46,809 nucleotides of DNA from Megamonas hypermegale (lineage in GTDB: Bacteria > Bacillota > Negativicutes > Selenomonadales > Selenomonadaceae). Below the pieces are notes generated by a model. It did not search any database and had not been told where the DNA came from. It was given only the letters and a program-made list of their open reading frames with translations. The position numbers were made by a program, and so were the translations under genes. Of this stretch, positions 14,171 through 22,108 are shown piece after piece; position 1 is the stretch's first letter, and each line of letters begins with the position of its first letter. Location of the stretch: assembly GCA_002314325.1 (NCBI GenBank), contig DCFC01000040.1, positions 1-46,809 on the forward strand, in the 5' to 3' direction.

Positions 14171-15394
14171 TCAGCTGAAAAACAGTTCGTGCAGAAAACC
14201 GATGAGGTTAAAGCCTTCTGCCGTATCTTCAGCCGTAACCATATCTATACTGCCGATGACCGTACCGTGGTAAAGCAAGTCGACTGTACCGACTTTCGTA
14301 CCGGCAGGACACGGCGCTTCGACATAGTTTTTCGTCAGATTAAGCTGATAAGTGAAATCCTCAGCGTTCTCATGCTTCATCACAGGATAGGTAAAATCCT
14401 GCGCCGGTTTTACGGCAATTTCAGAAACAGTGCCGCCGTGCACGTATACAGTATCGGTGAGTTTATCCGTATCGACCGGCTGCTGCGAGGCTATCTGTTT
14501 GAAGCCGAAATCGAGCAGAGCGCGGCTTTCCGTAAAACGGGCGCGGCTGTCGGCTGTTTTCAGGACAACGGCGATTAAGGAACTGCCGTTTTTCTCAGCG
14601 GAAGCGACAAGACAGCCGCCGGCGGCATCCGTATAACCGGTCTTGATACCGGTTATATCATCATAATTCCATAAAAGACGGTTCGTACTGCCGTAGACAT
14701 CCTTGCGGTCGGCAGGCGAAATCCAGCTGATTTGCTGTTCCTTCGTGGAAACTATTTTGCGGAACTGCGGATTTTGATAGCAGTAGGCGGCAATTTTGGC
14801 TAAATCGCGCGCCGTCGTGTAGTGGTTCGGGTCGGTAAGGCCGTGCGGATTATTGAAATGCGTATTTACAGCGCCGAGAGATTTGGCTTTATCATTCATC
14901 ATCTCCACGAATTTTTCCATAGAGCCCTGCCCGATATAGTAGCCGACGGCAGCAGCGCCGTCATTGCCGGAAGCAAGCATGGTGGCCTGCAACAGCTCGG
15001 ACATTGCTATCCGGTCGCCTTCGTTGAGATAAATAGCGGAGCCGTCCTCGCCGACGGCGCGTTTATCGACAGCGACGACATCATCACCGGCGGCGTTTTC
15101 CAAACCCAGAATGCAGGTCATCATTTTAGTGGTGCTGGCCGGCATGAGCTTCTGGTCGGGATTTTTTTCGTAGAGAATGCGTCCCGTGCGGGCATCTATC
15201 AAAATAGCGGCCTGCGCCGTCATATCCTTTAAGTTGTCGGCAGTAACGGGAATGTACGGTTTACTCTCGTCGACCGGCGGAGCATCGTCGACAATACTGC
15301 CGGTAGCCTGCGCTACAGGAGCAAAAATCTGGATGAAAATCAGCAGAAATATAAACAAACGTTGCAAATGAGAAATATAATTTAACTGTTTCAC
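14171..15394 (-). CDS. dacF: D-alanyl-D-alanine carboxypeptidase (DacF/PBP5-like)
   Basis: 407-aa low-molecular-weight penicillin-binding protein trimming the terminal D-Ala of peptidoglycan stem peptides. Signal peptide: KQLNYISHLQRLFIFLLIF...PVAQA (cleavage near residue 30). Catalytic motifs: ASTTK (Ser87 and Lys90), SGND (~141) and GIKTG (~248), all intact; a PBP5-type C-terminal beta domain follows (~300-407). Start chosen at GTG 15394, whose GTGA overlaps the TGA stop of the thioesterase gene, implying translational coupling; the frame is open up to an ATG at 15442 inside that gene, but that would spoil the signal peptide. The C-terminus has only a weak hydrophobic end (GFNLIGFLHELFFS), perhaps a membrane anchor. 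Confidence 0.92.
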   Translation of the reverse strand: MKQLNYISHLQRLFIFLLIFIQIFAPVAQATGSIVDDAPPVDESKPYIPVTADNLKDMTAQAAILIDARTGRILYEKNPDQKLMPASTTKMMTCILGLENAAGDDVVAVDKRAVGEDGSAIYLNEGDRIAMSELLQATMLASGNDGAAAVGYYIGQGSMEKFVEMMNDKAKSLGAVNTHFNNPHGLTDPNHYTTARDLAKIAAYCYQNPQFRKIVSTKEQQISWISPADRKDVYGSTNRLLWNYDDITGIKTGYTDAAGGCLVASAEKNGSSLIAVVLKTADSRARFTESRALLDFGFKQIASQQPVDTDKLTDTVYVHGGTVSEIAVKPAQDFTYPVMKHENAEDFTYQLNLTKNYVEAPCPAGTKVGTVDLLYHGTVIGSIDMVTAEDTAEGFNLIGFLHELFFS

Positions 15395-15825
15395 GGATGT
15401 ATCGGTCCTATCACGAAAAATGTACCGCGAGCTTTGGCGCATAATTGCTCAGCGGTGTTGAAAACTTCACATTCGGCAACGAGCGTGCTTCTGCCGTTAT
15501 GAATGACTTTGCCCTTTACGAGAGTCGTATCGGACTGATTTATCGATTTTATAACGTTGATATTGAAATCGAGCGTTACCACTTTTTTGCCGAGACTAAG
15601 GCAGGCCGCCCCCATAGCCATATCGCACAGCGACATGATGACGCCGCCGTGGGCAATGCCGTAAACGTTTGTATGTTCATGCTGTATTTTCAGCGCGACA
15701 CAAACATTGCCTTCTTTAATAGAAATGATATCTACGCCCAAATGACTCGTAAACGGATTATCATCATAAAAATGGTTGATGTAATCACTGATGGATTTAT
15801 CATCGTATGATTGAGATGTATTCAT
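15391..15825 (-). CDS. PaaI-family hotdog-fold thioesterase
   Basis: 144-aa cytosolic hotdog-fold protein of the PaaI/YdiI group that hydrolyses acyl- or aryl-CoA thioesters. The motif NVYGIAHGGVIMSLCDMAMGAACLS (residues ~53-77) with the HGG turn and following Asp is the family signature; VTLDFNINVIKSI and AECEVFN are the later strands. First gene of the operon, with promoter TTGAAA-17-TATAAT upstream and its stop overlapping the dacF start. Substrate unknown. Confidence 0.9.
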   Translation of the reverse strand: MNTSQSYDDKSISDYINHFYDDNPFTSHLGVDIISIKEGNVCVALKIQHEHTNVYGIAHGGVIMSLCDMAMGAACLSLGKKVVTLDFNINVIKSINQSDTTLVKGKVIHNGRSTLVAECEVFNTAEQLCAKARGTFFVIGPIHP

Positions 15826-15856
15826 AAAATCACCTGTTCTTTTTGAGATAGAAAAT

Positions 15857-15885
15857 ATTATAAATTAGGACAAAACGCTTTTCAA
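15857..15885 (-). promoter_or_regulatory. Promoter of thioesterase-dacF-AEC operon
   Basis: Minus strand TTGAAA (15885-15880), 17-base spacer, perfect TATAAT (15862-15857), about 30 bases upstream of the thioesterase start. Confidence 0.65.
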
Positions 15886-15971
15886 TAAGTTGATGATATT
15901 TTTTGGAAAAACTTTATGCTATTATGATAAAGAAAAGAATAAAAATGAAATTTGTTTATGAGGTGATATAT

Positions 15972-16607
15972 ATGGCTTATAAATTTTACCTGTTCGATTT
16001 TGACTACACGCTTGCCAATGCGGAAACGGGCATTGTGAAATGTTTTAAACTTTTAATGCAGCAGGAAGGTTATTTCATACCGCCGGATGATGAAATAAAA
16101 AAGACTATCGGTCTGCCGATGATTGAAGCGATACGCGTATTATTCAAGGAAGACGATGATAAACTGCTGCATAAACTAAAAGACAAGTATACGGAATTTG
16201 CCGATATACACATGACGCCGAATACAGTGCTTTATCCGCAGACGATACCGGCACTGCGCCGCATAAAAGAAAGCGGGGCGAAGACGGCGATTATCTCCAG
16301 CAAGACGCGCCGCCGCATCATGCAGACTCTGACGCGCGACAATATAGCCGATTTGGTGGAGTTCGTCATCGGCAGTGAGGACGTAAAAACGCATAAGCCG
16401 TCGCCGGAAGGAATGTTCATGGCGATAGAGCGGTTTGGTGCAGACAAAAAAGACGTATTGTACATCGGTGATAATGTGATTGACGGTGAAGCGGCGCAAA
16501 ATGCCGGCGTGGATTTTGCCGCTGTGCTGACGGGCAACAATGTGCGGGAGGATTTTTTTCATCTGCCGCATGTAAAAATCATGAACACGCTCGCTGAACT
16601 GCCGTGA
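15972..16607 (+). CDS. HAD-superfamily hydrolase (phosphoglycolate phosphatase-like)
   Basis: 211-aa cytosolic phosphatase. Motif I FDFDYTLAN (residues 6-14) supplies the nucleophile Asp and acid Asp; motif II lies in AIISSKT (~111-117); motif III Lys in KTHKPSPEG; motif IV GDNVIDGEAAQNAG (~171-184). The cap region (residues ~20-85) is helical, subfamily IA, as in Gph and PpaX. Start chosen at ATG 15972 with GAGGTGA upstream; the frame is open to 15903 but without a ribosome site. Substrate cannot be told from sequence. Stands alone, followed by MITE copy d. Confidence 0.88.
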   Translation: MAYKFYLFDFDYTLANAETGIVKCFKLLMQQEGYFIPPDDEIKKTIGLPMIEAIRVLFKEDDDKLLHKLKDKYTEFADIHMTPNTVLYPQTIPALRRIKESGAKTAIISSKTRRRIMQTLTRDNIADLVEFVIGSEDVKTHKPSPEGMFMAIERFGADKKDVLYIGDNVIDGEAAQNAGVDFAAVLTGNNVREDFFHLPHVKIMNTLAELP

Positions 16608-16620
16608 AATAAATTTTTTT

Positions 16621-16748
16621 CTATTGTACAAACAAAACATCGAGTCTGCATAAGCAGTATAATACTTTATATTCGTTCGATGTTGTCACTTAACCTCACT
16701 AAATATAAAGTATTATACTGCTTTAAATTATCAACTGACACAACAGAT
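16621..16748 (+). repeat. Nested-hairpin MITE-like element, copy d
   Basis: 128 bp. The inner 19-bp stem (16655-16673 with 16702-16720) is perfect although both arms differ from the other copies at one position (ATACTTTATA and TATAAAGTAT instead of ATAGTTTATA and TATAAACTAT): a compensatory change that keeps pairing. Outer ends are degenerate (TTGTAC and GACACAA). Flanking direct repeat weak (about 7 of 10). Confidence 0.75.
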
Positions 16749-16763
16749 AAAAATTTTGTAATA

Positions 16764-16814
16764 ATGTATACATGAAGTTAACATATTTACAATCGGGCGC
16801 GAATAAATTATAAT
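16764..16814 (+). promoter_or_regulatory. Promoter and GTATAC site of the 5-oxoproline operon
   Basis: TTTACA (16786-16791), 17-base spacer, TATAAT (16809-16814). Thirteen bases upstream of the -35 lies the perfect palindrome ATGTATACAT (16764-16773), the same GTATAC core as in the AgcS operator at 6438-6470. Predicted start ~16821. Confidence 0.65.
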
Positions 16815-16835
16815 ACTATTTGGCGATAAAAGGCA

Positions 16836-16872
16836 AAGGTGCTGGACTATTTTACATTCAGCACCTTTTTTT
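16836..16872 (+). terminator. Leader terminator (possible attenuator) of the 5-oxoproline operon
   Basis: AAGGTGCTG / CAGCACCTT stem (16836-16844 with 16859-16867) followed by a run of T, lying between the operon promoter and pxpA, ~45 bases before the start codon. It resembles the leader arrangement of the AgcS symporter. Confidence 0.65.
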
Positions 16873-16916
16873 ATACAAAATTTGTTAAGAAGAAATAAAA
16901 GCGAAAGGATGCGTTC

Positions 16917-17678
16917 ATGATGATTAAAGTGGATTTGAACAGTGATTTAGGAGAAAGTTTCGGTATTTATAAAATCGGCAACGACAGCGAGGTTCTGAAA
17001 TATGTAAGCTCCGCCAATATTGCCTGCGGACTGCACGCCGGCGACCCGTTCGTAATGCACAAAACGGTGAAGCTGGCGCTGGAAAACAATACGGCAATCG
17101 GCGCTCATCCCGGTTATATGGATTTAAACGGTTTCGGCCGCCGCAAAATGGATTTATCGCCGCAGGAAGTGTACGATTTGATTGTTTATCAGGTAGGTGC
17201 ATTGGATGCGTTCGTCAAGGCGGAAGGCGGCAAGATGCAGCATGTGAAACCGCACGGCGCGCTCTACAATACGGCGGCTAAAGACGAAAAACTGGCAGAA
17301 GCCATTGCACAGGCCGTTTATGCCGTAAATCCGGAACTTATTTTGTACGGTCTTGCCGGAAGCTGGCTCATAAAAGCGGGCGAAGCGGCAGGACTAAAAA
17401 CGGCAAGCGAAGTTTTCGCCGACAGGACGTATCAGGAAGACGGTTCTCTCACGCCGCGCAGTCAGGCAAATGCCATGATTACGGATGACGACAAGGCGAT
17501 AGCCCAGGTTCTCGGCATGGTGAAAACGGGACAGGTACAGACGGCTTCCGGAAAGATAATCAAGGTAAAAGCCGACACGGTCTGCATTCATGGAGACAGC
17601 CAGAAAGCTTTGGCTTTTGCCCAGAAAATAAATGACGCATTAAAGCAGGAAAATATTTCCATGCAGTCATTCATCTAA
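16917..17678 (+). CDS. pxpA: 5-oxoprolinase subunit A (LamB/YcsF family)
   Basis: 253-aa cytosolic subunit of the ATP-dependent 5-oxoprolinase PxpABC, which opens 5-oxoproline (pyroglutamate) to glutamate. N-terminus [19 protein letters not shown], then [14 protein letters not shown] and [15 protein letters not shown] (residues ~31-76), [12 protein letters not shown] and the C-terminal [10 protein letters not shown] are the recognised YcsF motifs. Length is usual. AAAGGA precedes the ATG pair at 16917/16920. First gene of pxpA-transporter-pxpB-pxpC-DUF1445, similar in content to the Bacillus ycsF-ycsG-ycsI-kipI-kipA cluster. Confidence 0.95.
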   Translation: MMIKVDLNSDLGESFGIYKIGNDSEVLKYVSSANIACGLHAGDPFVMHKTVKLALENNTAIGAHPGYMDLNGFGRRKMDLSPQEVYDLIVYQVGALDAFVKAEGGKMQHVKPHGALYNTAAKDEKLAEAIAQAVYAVNPELILYGLAGSWLIKAGEAAGLKTASEVFADRTYQEDGSLTPRSQANAMITDDDKAIAQVLGMVKTGQVQTASGKIIKVKADTVCIHGDSQKALAFAQKINDALKQENISMQSFI

Positions 17679-17703
17679 AATTTATACAGCAGGAAAGGAA
17701 TGT

Positions 17704-18906
17704 ATGCTTATGAGCAATAAAAGCGGTTTTAATTGGAGCGTTCTGCTGGGAGCAGCCTTTTTGATGGCGACTTCTTCCATTGGACCGGGCTTTTTGACGC
17801 AGACGACGGTATTTACACAGACTCTTTTGGCAAGTTTCGGTTTCGTTATTTTAATTTCCATTATTCTGGACATCGGCGCACAGCTTAATGTCTGGCGAGT
17901 AATCGGTATTTCCGGCAAACGCGGCCAGGATGTCGCCAACATGGTAATGCCGGGACTGGGCTACTTGGTGGCTCTGTTAATCGTAATGGGCGGTCTCGGC
18001 TTCAATATCGGCAACATCGCCGGTGCCGGAATGGGCTTTAATGTAATTTTCGGTATTGATACGGTAACGGGAGCAGTAATCAGCGCCGTTATCGCCGTTT
18101 CCATATTTTTATTCAAAGAAGCCGGTAAACTGATGGATAAATTTACGCAGATTGCCGGATTTGTCATGATATTTTTAACTTTATACGTAGCAATTTCTTC
18201 AGCTCCGCCTGTCGGTGAAGCTATCAGCAAGACATTCATGCCGGACGTCATCGACCCGATGGCAATCGTTACGCTTGTCGGCGGCACGGTCGGCGGCTAT
18301 ATCACTTTTTCCGGCGGTCACCGTCTCGTTGACGCGGGCGTTGTCGGTCAGAAAGCTCTGCCGCAGATTACGCGCAGTTCTGTAACAGGTGTATGCGTAA
18401 CGGGTATTATGCGTATCGTTCTGTTTCTGGCGGCGCTCGGCGTTATCTCGCAGGGTTTCCAGCTTGACCCGTCCAATCCGCCGGCTTCCGTATTTCAGCT
18501 GGCTGTAGGCAATGTCGGTTATAAAATATTCGGCGTCGTAATGTGGGCGGCGGCCATCTCCTCCGTAATCGGCGCGGCATATACGTCCGTATCGTTTATC
18601 CGCAGTTTCAGTCCGGTGATAGAAAATAATTACCGCTGGTTCGTCATCGCCTTTATCGTATTTTCCACCGTTGTTTTCGCTATCGTGGGTCAGCCGGTAA
18701 AAACGCTTATCGTCGTAGGTACGCTGAACGGTCTGATTTTGCCGATTACGCTTTTGGTAATGATTATTGCGGCGCATAAAAAATCCATTGTTGGCAATTA
18801 CAAACATCCTGTCTGGATGAGCGTATTCGGTGTTATCGTCGTTTTGATGACGGCATATATGGGCGCACTGACGGTAATCAATCAGTTGCCTAAATTATTT
18901 ATGTGA
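17704..18906 (+). CDS. NRAMP-related transporter (YcsG-like), atypical metal site
   Basis: 400-aa membrane protein with about eleven helices, related to the NRAMP family. The family's first-helix DPGN metal motif is replaced: helix 1 reads TSSIGPGFLTQT (residues ~22-33). The sixth-helix MPH motif is also absent; the matching region reads GGYITFSGGHRLVDAG (~195-210). Loss of both metal-binding motifs argues against a manganese or iron transporter. Bacillus YcsG occupies the same operon position, so uptake of 5-oxoproline or a related compound is the reasonable guess (inference). AGGAAAGGA precedes the first ATG; a second ATG follows two codons later. It sits 25 bases after pxpA and 17 before pxpB. 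Confidence 0.88.
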   Translation: MLMSNKSGFNWSVLLGAAFLMATSSIGPGFLTQTTVFTQTLLASFGFVILISIILDIGAQLNVWRVIGISGKRGQDVANMVMPGLGYLVALLIVMGGLGFNIGNIAGAGMGFNVIFGIDTVTGAVISAVIAVSIFLFKEAGKLMDKFTQIAGFVMIFLTLYVAISSAPPVGEAISKTFMPDVIDPMAIVTLVGGTVGGYITFSGGHRLVDAGVVGQKALPQITRSSVTGVCVTGIMRIVLFLAALGVISQGFQLDPSNPPASVFQLAVGNVGYKIFGVVMWAAAISSVIGAAYTSVSFIRSFSPVIENNYRWFVIAFIVFSTVVFAIVGQPVKTLIVVGTLNGLILPITLLVMIIAAHKKSIVGNYKHPVWMSVFGVIVVLMTAYMGALTVINQLPKLFM

Positions 18907-18923
18907 TGTGAGGAAGATTTGAT

Positions 18924-19649
18924 TTGAATAAGGATTATGAAATAAAGCCGCTGGGCGAAACGAGTGTTATCGTGAAATTCGGCAATGCCATAAGCCCGGC
19001 AATTCATAATAAAATACAGCGTTTGGCCGATTATCTGGAAAAATATCCGTTTACGGGCATGGTCGAATACGTCATGTCGTATACGAGCCTTGTGGTGTAT
19101 TACAATCCGTTTGCAGTGAAAAAAGCGGCGGAAAACAAAGATAAATCGGCATTGCAGTTGGTAACGGATTATCTTGACGGTTGCATGGAAAAAACACAGG
19201 CGGCAGATGAAAAAAAAGCCAATGTAGTGGAAATTCCCGTATGCTACGGCGGAAAATACGGACCGGATATCGAATTCGTGGCCGAGTATAATCATCTTTC
19301 CGTCGATGAGGTAATCCAAATCCATACAGTGCCGGAATATCTTGTATATATGATTGGTTTCTGTCCGGGCTTTCCGTATCTGGGCGGTATGGATGAGCGC
19401 ATAGCCACGCCGCGCCGCGATATGCCCCGGCTGGAGATACCGGCGCGCAGCATCGGCATTGCCGGTCAGCAAACAGGCGGTTACCCGATAAGCACACCGG
19501 GCGGCTGGCAGATAATCGGCAGAACGGCGCTGGAAATGTTCAATCCGCATGATGATGCAAATCCCAGCTTGCTTCATTCTGGTGATTTAGTAAAATTCTA
19601 CGCCGTATCGGAAGCGGAATATCTGTCAATAAGGGAGGCACAAAAATGA
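18924..19649 (+). CDS. pxpB: 5-oxoprolinase subunit B (KipI-like)
   Basis: 241-aa subunit B of PxpABC; with PxpC it makes the carboxyltransferase-like part that phosphorylates and opens 5-oxoproline. Diagnostic C-terminal block: VEIPVCYGGKYGPD, YMIGFCPGFPYLGGMD, IPARSIGIAGQQTGGYP and STPGGWQIIGRT (residues ~100-195). In Bacillus the homologue KipI also inhibits the sporulation kinase KinA. Start is TTG at 18924 with GAGGAAG seven bases upstream; no ATG is better placed. Its TGA overlaps the pxpC ATG (ATGA). Confidence 0.94.
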   Translation: MNKDYEIKPLGETSVIVKFGNAISPAIHNKIQRLADYLEKYPFTGMVEYVMSYTSLVVYYNPFAVKKAAENKDKSALQLVTDYLDGCMEKTQAADEKKANVVEIPVCYGGKYGPDIEFVAEYNHLSVDEVIQIHTVPEYLVYMIGFCPGFPYLGGMDERIATPRRDMPRLEIPARSIGIAGQQTGGYPISTPGGWQIIGRTALEMFNPHDDANPSLLHSGDLVKFYAVSEAEYLSIREAQK

Positions 19650-20647
19650 GTTTGAAGATTATTCAGCCGGGACTTTTGACGACGCTTCAGGACAGCGGCC
19701 GGTACGGCTATCAAAAAATCGGCGTAATAACATCAGGCGCAATGGATGTATATTCACTGCGTCTTGCCAATATATTAGTAGGCAACGATGAAAATGAAGC
19801 GGCGCTGGAAATAACGCTGATGGGACCGGTGATAGAATTTACGGAAGATGCGCTTATCGCCGTTACGGGCGGAGATTTCGCCCCGACGATTAACGGTGAA
19901 ACGATGCCGCAGCTTCGTCCGGTAGCAGTGCGAAAAGGCTGTGTTTTGCAGTTCAATCCGTGCAAAAGCGGCTGCCGTGCCTACCTTGCCGTTGCGGGCG
20001 GATATAAAGCAGCTAAAGTGATGGGCAGTAAAAGTACATATCTGCGCGCGCAAATCGGTGGTTTTTGCGGCAGAGCCATGCAGGCGGGCGATGTTGTAGA
20101 TACGGAGCCGATAAATAATTTCGGCGAAAAAATGCTGCAAAATCTTTTGGCGGCGCAAGATAAACCATTTGCCTATACTGACTGGAGCATCGGCAAAGTG
20201 CATACGAGTCCGGAAAATCTGTACAAACCGGTTAGAGTTATGCCGGGAATGCAGTACGATGATTTCACTCAGGAAGCGCAGCAGATTTTTACAAGCGAGG
20301 ATTTTCTGATTACAATGCAGTCCGACCGCATGGGCTACCGTTTGGCGGGCAGTAAACTAGAAGCGAAAAAACATCTGGAAATGATTTCCGAGGTGGCAAG
20401 CTTCGGAACAATTCAGGTGCCGCCGGCAGGAACGCCGATTATCTTAATGGCGGACCATCAAACTGTCGCCGGTTATCCCGTATTCGGGCAGGTGGCGCAG
20501 GTGGACGTGGCGCGGGTGGCACAGCTGAAACCGGAAGACAAAATACATTTCAGAATGATTACGCATGAAGAAGGTGAACAGCTGTTTTTGGAAATGGAAC
20601 AGTATATGGAAAATATAAAGACAGCTGTAAAAAAATTAACAAAGTAA
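19646..20647 (+). CDS. pxpC: 5-oxoprolinase subunit C (KipA-like)
   Basis: 333-aa subunit C of 5-oxoprolinase (biotin-dependent carboxyltransferase fold). Motifs: IIQPGLLTTLQDSGRYGYQKIGV (residues 5-27), SGAMDVYSLRLANILVGN (~30-47), YLAVAGGY, RVMPGMQYDDF, and IQVPPAGTPIILMADHQTVAGYPVFGQV (~252-279). Start ATG overlaps the pxpB stop (ATGA), so the two are translationally coupled, matching equimolar complex subunits. Ribosome site AGGGAGG lies inside the end of pxpB. Confidence 0.95.
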   Translation: MSLKIIQPGLLTTLQDSGRYGYQKIGVITSGAMDVYSLRLANILVGNDENEAALEITLMGPVIEFTEDALIAVTGGDFAPTINGETMPQLRPVAVRKGCVLQFNPCKSGCRAYLAVAGGYKAAKVMGSKSTYLRAQIGGFCGRAMQAGDVVDTEPINNFGEKMLQNLLAAQDKPFAYTDWSIGKVHTSPENLYKPVRVMPGMQYDDFTQEAQQIFTSEDFLITMQSDRMGYRLAGSKLEAKKHLEMISEVASFGTIQVPPAGTPIILMADHQTVAGYPVFGQVAQVDVARVAQLKPEDKIHFRMITHEEGEQLFLEMEQYMENIKTAVKKLTK

Positions 20648-20667
20648 AATAAAGAGGAGGGATTTTT

Positions 20668-21456
20668 ATGGATTTAAAGACAGCTTTGCCGAGTGAAGTG
20701 AGGGCTTTAATCAGGACGGGAGAAATCGACGCGCAGACAAGCGGCATGTGCACCGGATACGCGCAGGCGAATATGGCCGTTCTGCCGAAAGATTTAGCGT
20801 TCGATTTTCTGCTGTTCACGCAGCGCAACAAAAAACCGTGCCCGGTACTCGATGTAACGGAAGTCGGCTCACCTGTGCCGAAACTTGTCGCGCCGACGGC
20901 TGACTTGCGCCACGATATACCGCGTTACAGGATTTACCGCTATGGTGAACTTACAGATGAAGTAACGGATGTGGAAAAATACTGGCGCGATGATTTGGTG
21001 GCGTTTCTGCTCGGCTGCAGTTTCTCGTTTGAAGGACCGATGCTGGAAGCGGGACTGGAAGTGCGCCATATAACGGATAAACATAATGTGCCGATGTACA
21101 AGACGAATATCGAATGTATTCCGGCGGGCGTATTTCACGGACCGATGGTTGTATCCATGCGGCCGATGAAACCGGCGGATGCCATACGCGCCGTGCAGAT
21201 TACAACACGTATGCCGTTCGTGCACGGTGCGCCGGTGCATATCGGCGACCCTGAAGCAATCGGTATAAAGGATATAGATAGGCCGGATTTCGGCGAACGT
21301 TCCGAGATAAAACCAGGTGAAGTGCCGGTATTCTGGGCGTGCGGCGTAACACCGCAGGCGGTGGCAATGGCGGTAAAACCGGAGTTCATGATAACGCATG
21401 CACCGGGATTTATGTTTATAACGGATGTACTTAATGCAGAGTTATCTATAATGTAA
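20668..21456 (+). CDS. DUF1445 family protein (YcsI-like, putative hydro-lyase / D-glutamate cyclase-related)
   Basis: 262-aa soluble protein with strong DUF1445 features: GMCTGYAQANMAVLPKDLAFDFLLF (residues ~26-50), LLGCSFSFEGPML (~113-125), VPMYKTNIECIPAGVFHGPMVVSMRP (~138-163) and VFWACGVTPQAVAMA...ITHAPGFMFITDV near the C-terminus. Databases call the family 'putative hydro-lyase'; the same domain occurs in mammalian D-glutamate cyclase, which makes 5-oxo-D-proline from D-glutamate. Being last in an operon that opens 5-oxoproline, a related cyclase or racemising role is attractive but unproven. GAGGAGG precedes the ATG; it follows pxpC by 20 bases. The long dispersed repeat begins 14 bases after its stop. 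Confidence 0.88.
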   Translation: MDLKTALPSEVRALIRTGEIDAQTSGMCTGYAQANMAVLPKDLAFDFLLFTQRNKKPCPVLDVTEVGSPVPKLVAPTADLRHDIPRYRIYRYGELTDEVTDVEKYWRDDLVAFLLGCSFSFEGPMLEAGLEVRHITDKHNVPMYKTNIECIPAGVFHGPMVVSMRPMKPADAIRAVQITTRMPFVHGAPVHIGDPEAIGIKDIDRPDFGERSEIKPGEVPVFWACGVTPQAVAMAVKPEFMITHAPGFMFITDVLNAELSIM

Positions 21457-21470
21457 AGTGCTATTTGTTG

Positions 21471-21800
21471 TTCATTTTTCTTTGGTGCAAAGAAAAACGA
21501 ACCAAAAAGAAACATTTTAACGTTTCGCTAACGCTGCACTGGGCGAGTCTTCGTAGCCTTTCTTTAGAAACAGTCGGTACAATGGCTCGAAACGCTTGAA
21601 TTTGGCTCGTGCCTTTCGTTCTCAGCAAGAACTTAAATTGAGCTGTTGATATTGTAATTCGCTAATTACAATAAAGTTTTGTCTGTGTTGGAGATTTTTA
21701 CGGTAACTTTTATTTGTGCCAGCAAAGAAAAATTGCCTGGTGCAATATGAAAATAAATTAAGAAATTAATTTTCTTTATCTTATATTGTGCCGAACCGTA
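21471..21800 (+). repeat. Long dispersed repeat, copy A, with terminal hairpin
   Basis: The intergenic stretch after the pxp operon. Body 21471-~21722 shares long identical blocks with 46456-46700: an opening hairpin (TTTTTCTTTG / CAAAGAAAAA with a 3-base loop), then ACGAACCAAAAAGAAA, CTGCACTGGG, GGCTCGAAAC, TTGGCTCGTGCC and a closing ACGGTAAC. It is followed by a tail (21724-21800) similar to the window's first bases, with a long hairpin GGTGCAATAT / ATATTGTGCC. No convincing gene in it. Confidence 0.75.
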
Positions 21801-21861
21801 ATTTTTTCGATTCAAGTTTTTTAAGAAATAAAGAACTCTATAATATGATGGATAGAAAAAT

Positions 21862-21905
21862 AAAGCGTATATTAAAGTAGAAATACTTTGATATACGCTT
21901 TTATA
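21862..21905 (+). terminator. Strong hairpin/terminator before the autotransporter gene
   Basis: AAAGCGTATATTAAAGTA pairs with TACTTTGATATACGCTTT over a GAAA tetraloop (18 bp, one G-T), followed by TTATATT. It probably isolates the autotransporter from the upstream operon and repeat. The rest of 21906-22108 holds only an unremarkable A/T-rich leader with a weak promoter-like TTTACA...TATACT (around 22000). Confidence 0.65.
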
Positions 21906-22108
21906 TTGCTTAAAAATATAAAAAACAAAATAACACTCACCTTTGCACGGGGGGTGCCGTAATACTACAATAATGATGTAAATGAAGGTTTACAAAATAT
22001 CAGTCGGATTATACTGACAGTACAACAAATTAATTGAAATACATATTAGAATAGAATTGGCAGATTGAGAGTGTAATTTGACGGAATACAGAAAGGAAGA
22101 GATTTTTT

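Noticed and set aside
17704..18906. Annotation as a standard manganese/iron NRAMP transporter
   Set aside because: Both diagnostic metal motifs are missing and the operon context is 5-oxoproline metabolism.
21906..22108. Possible riboswitch around the G-rich stretch at ~21949-21958 before the autotransporter
   Set aside because: Only a 4-bp GCAC/GTGC pairing around the G run; no known riboswitch core could be matched.
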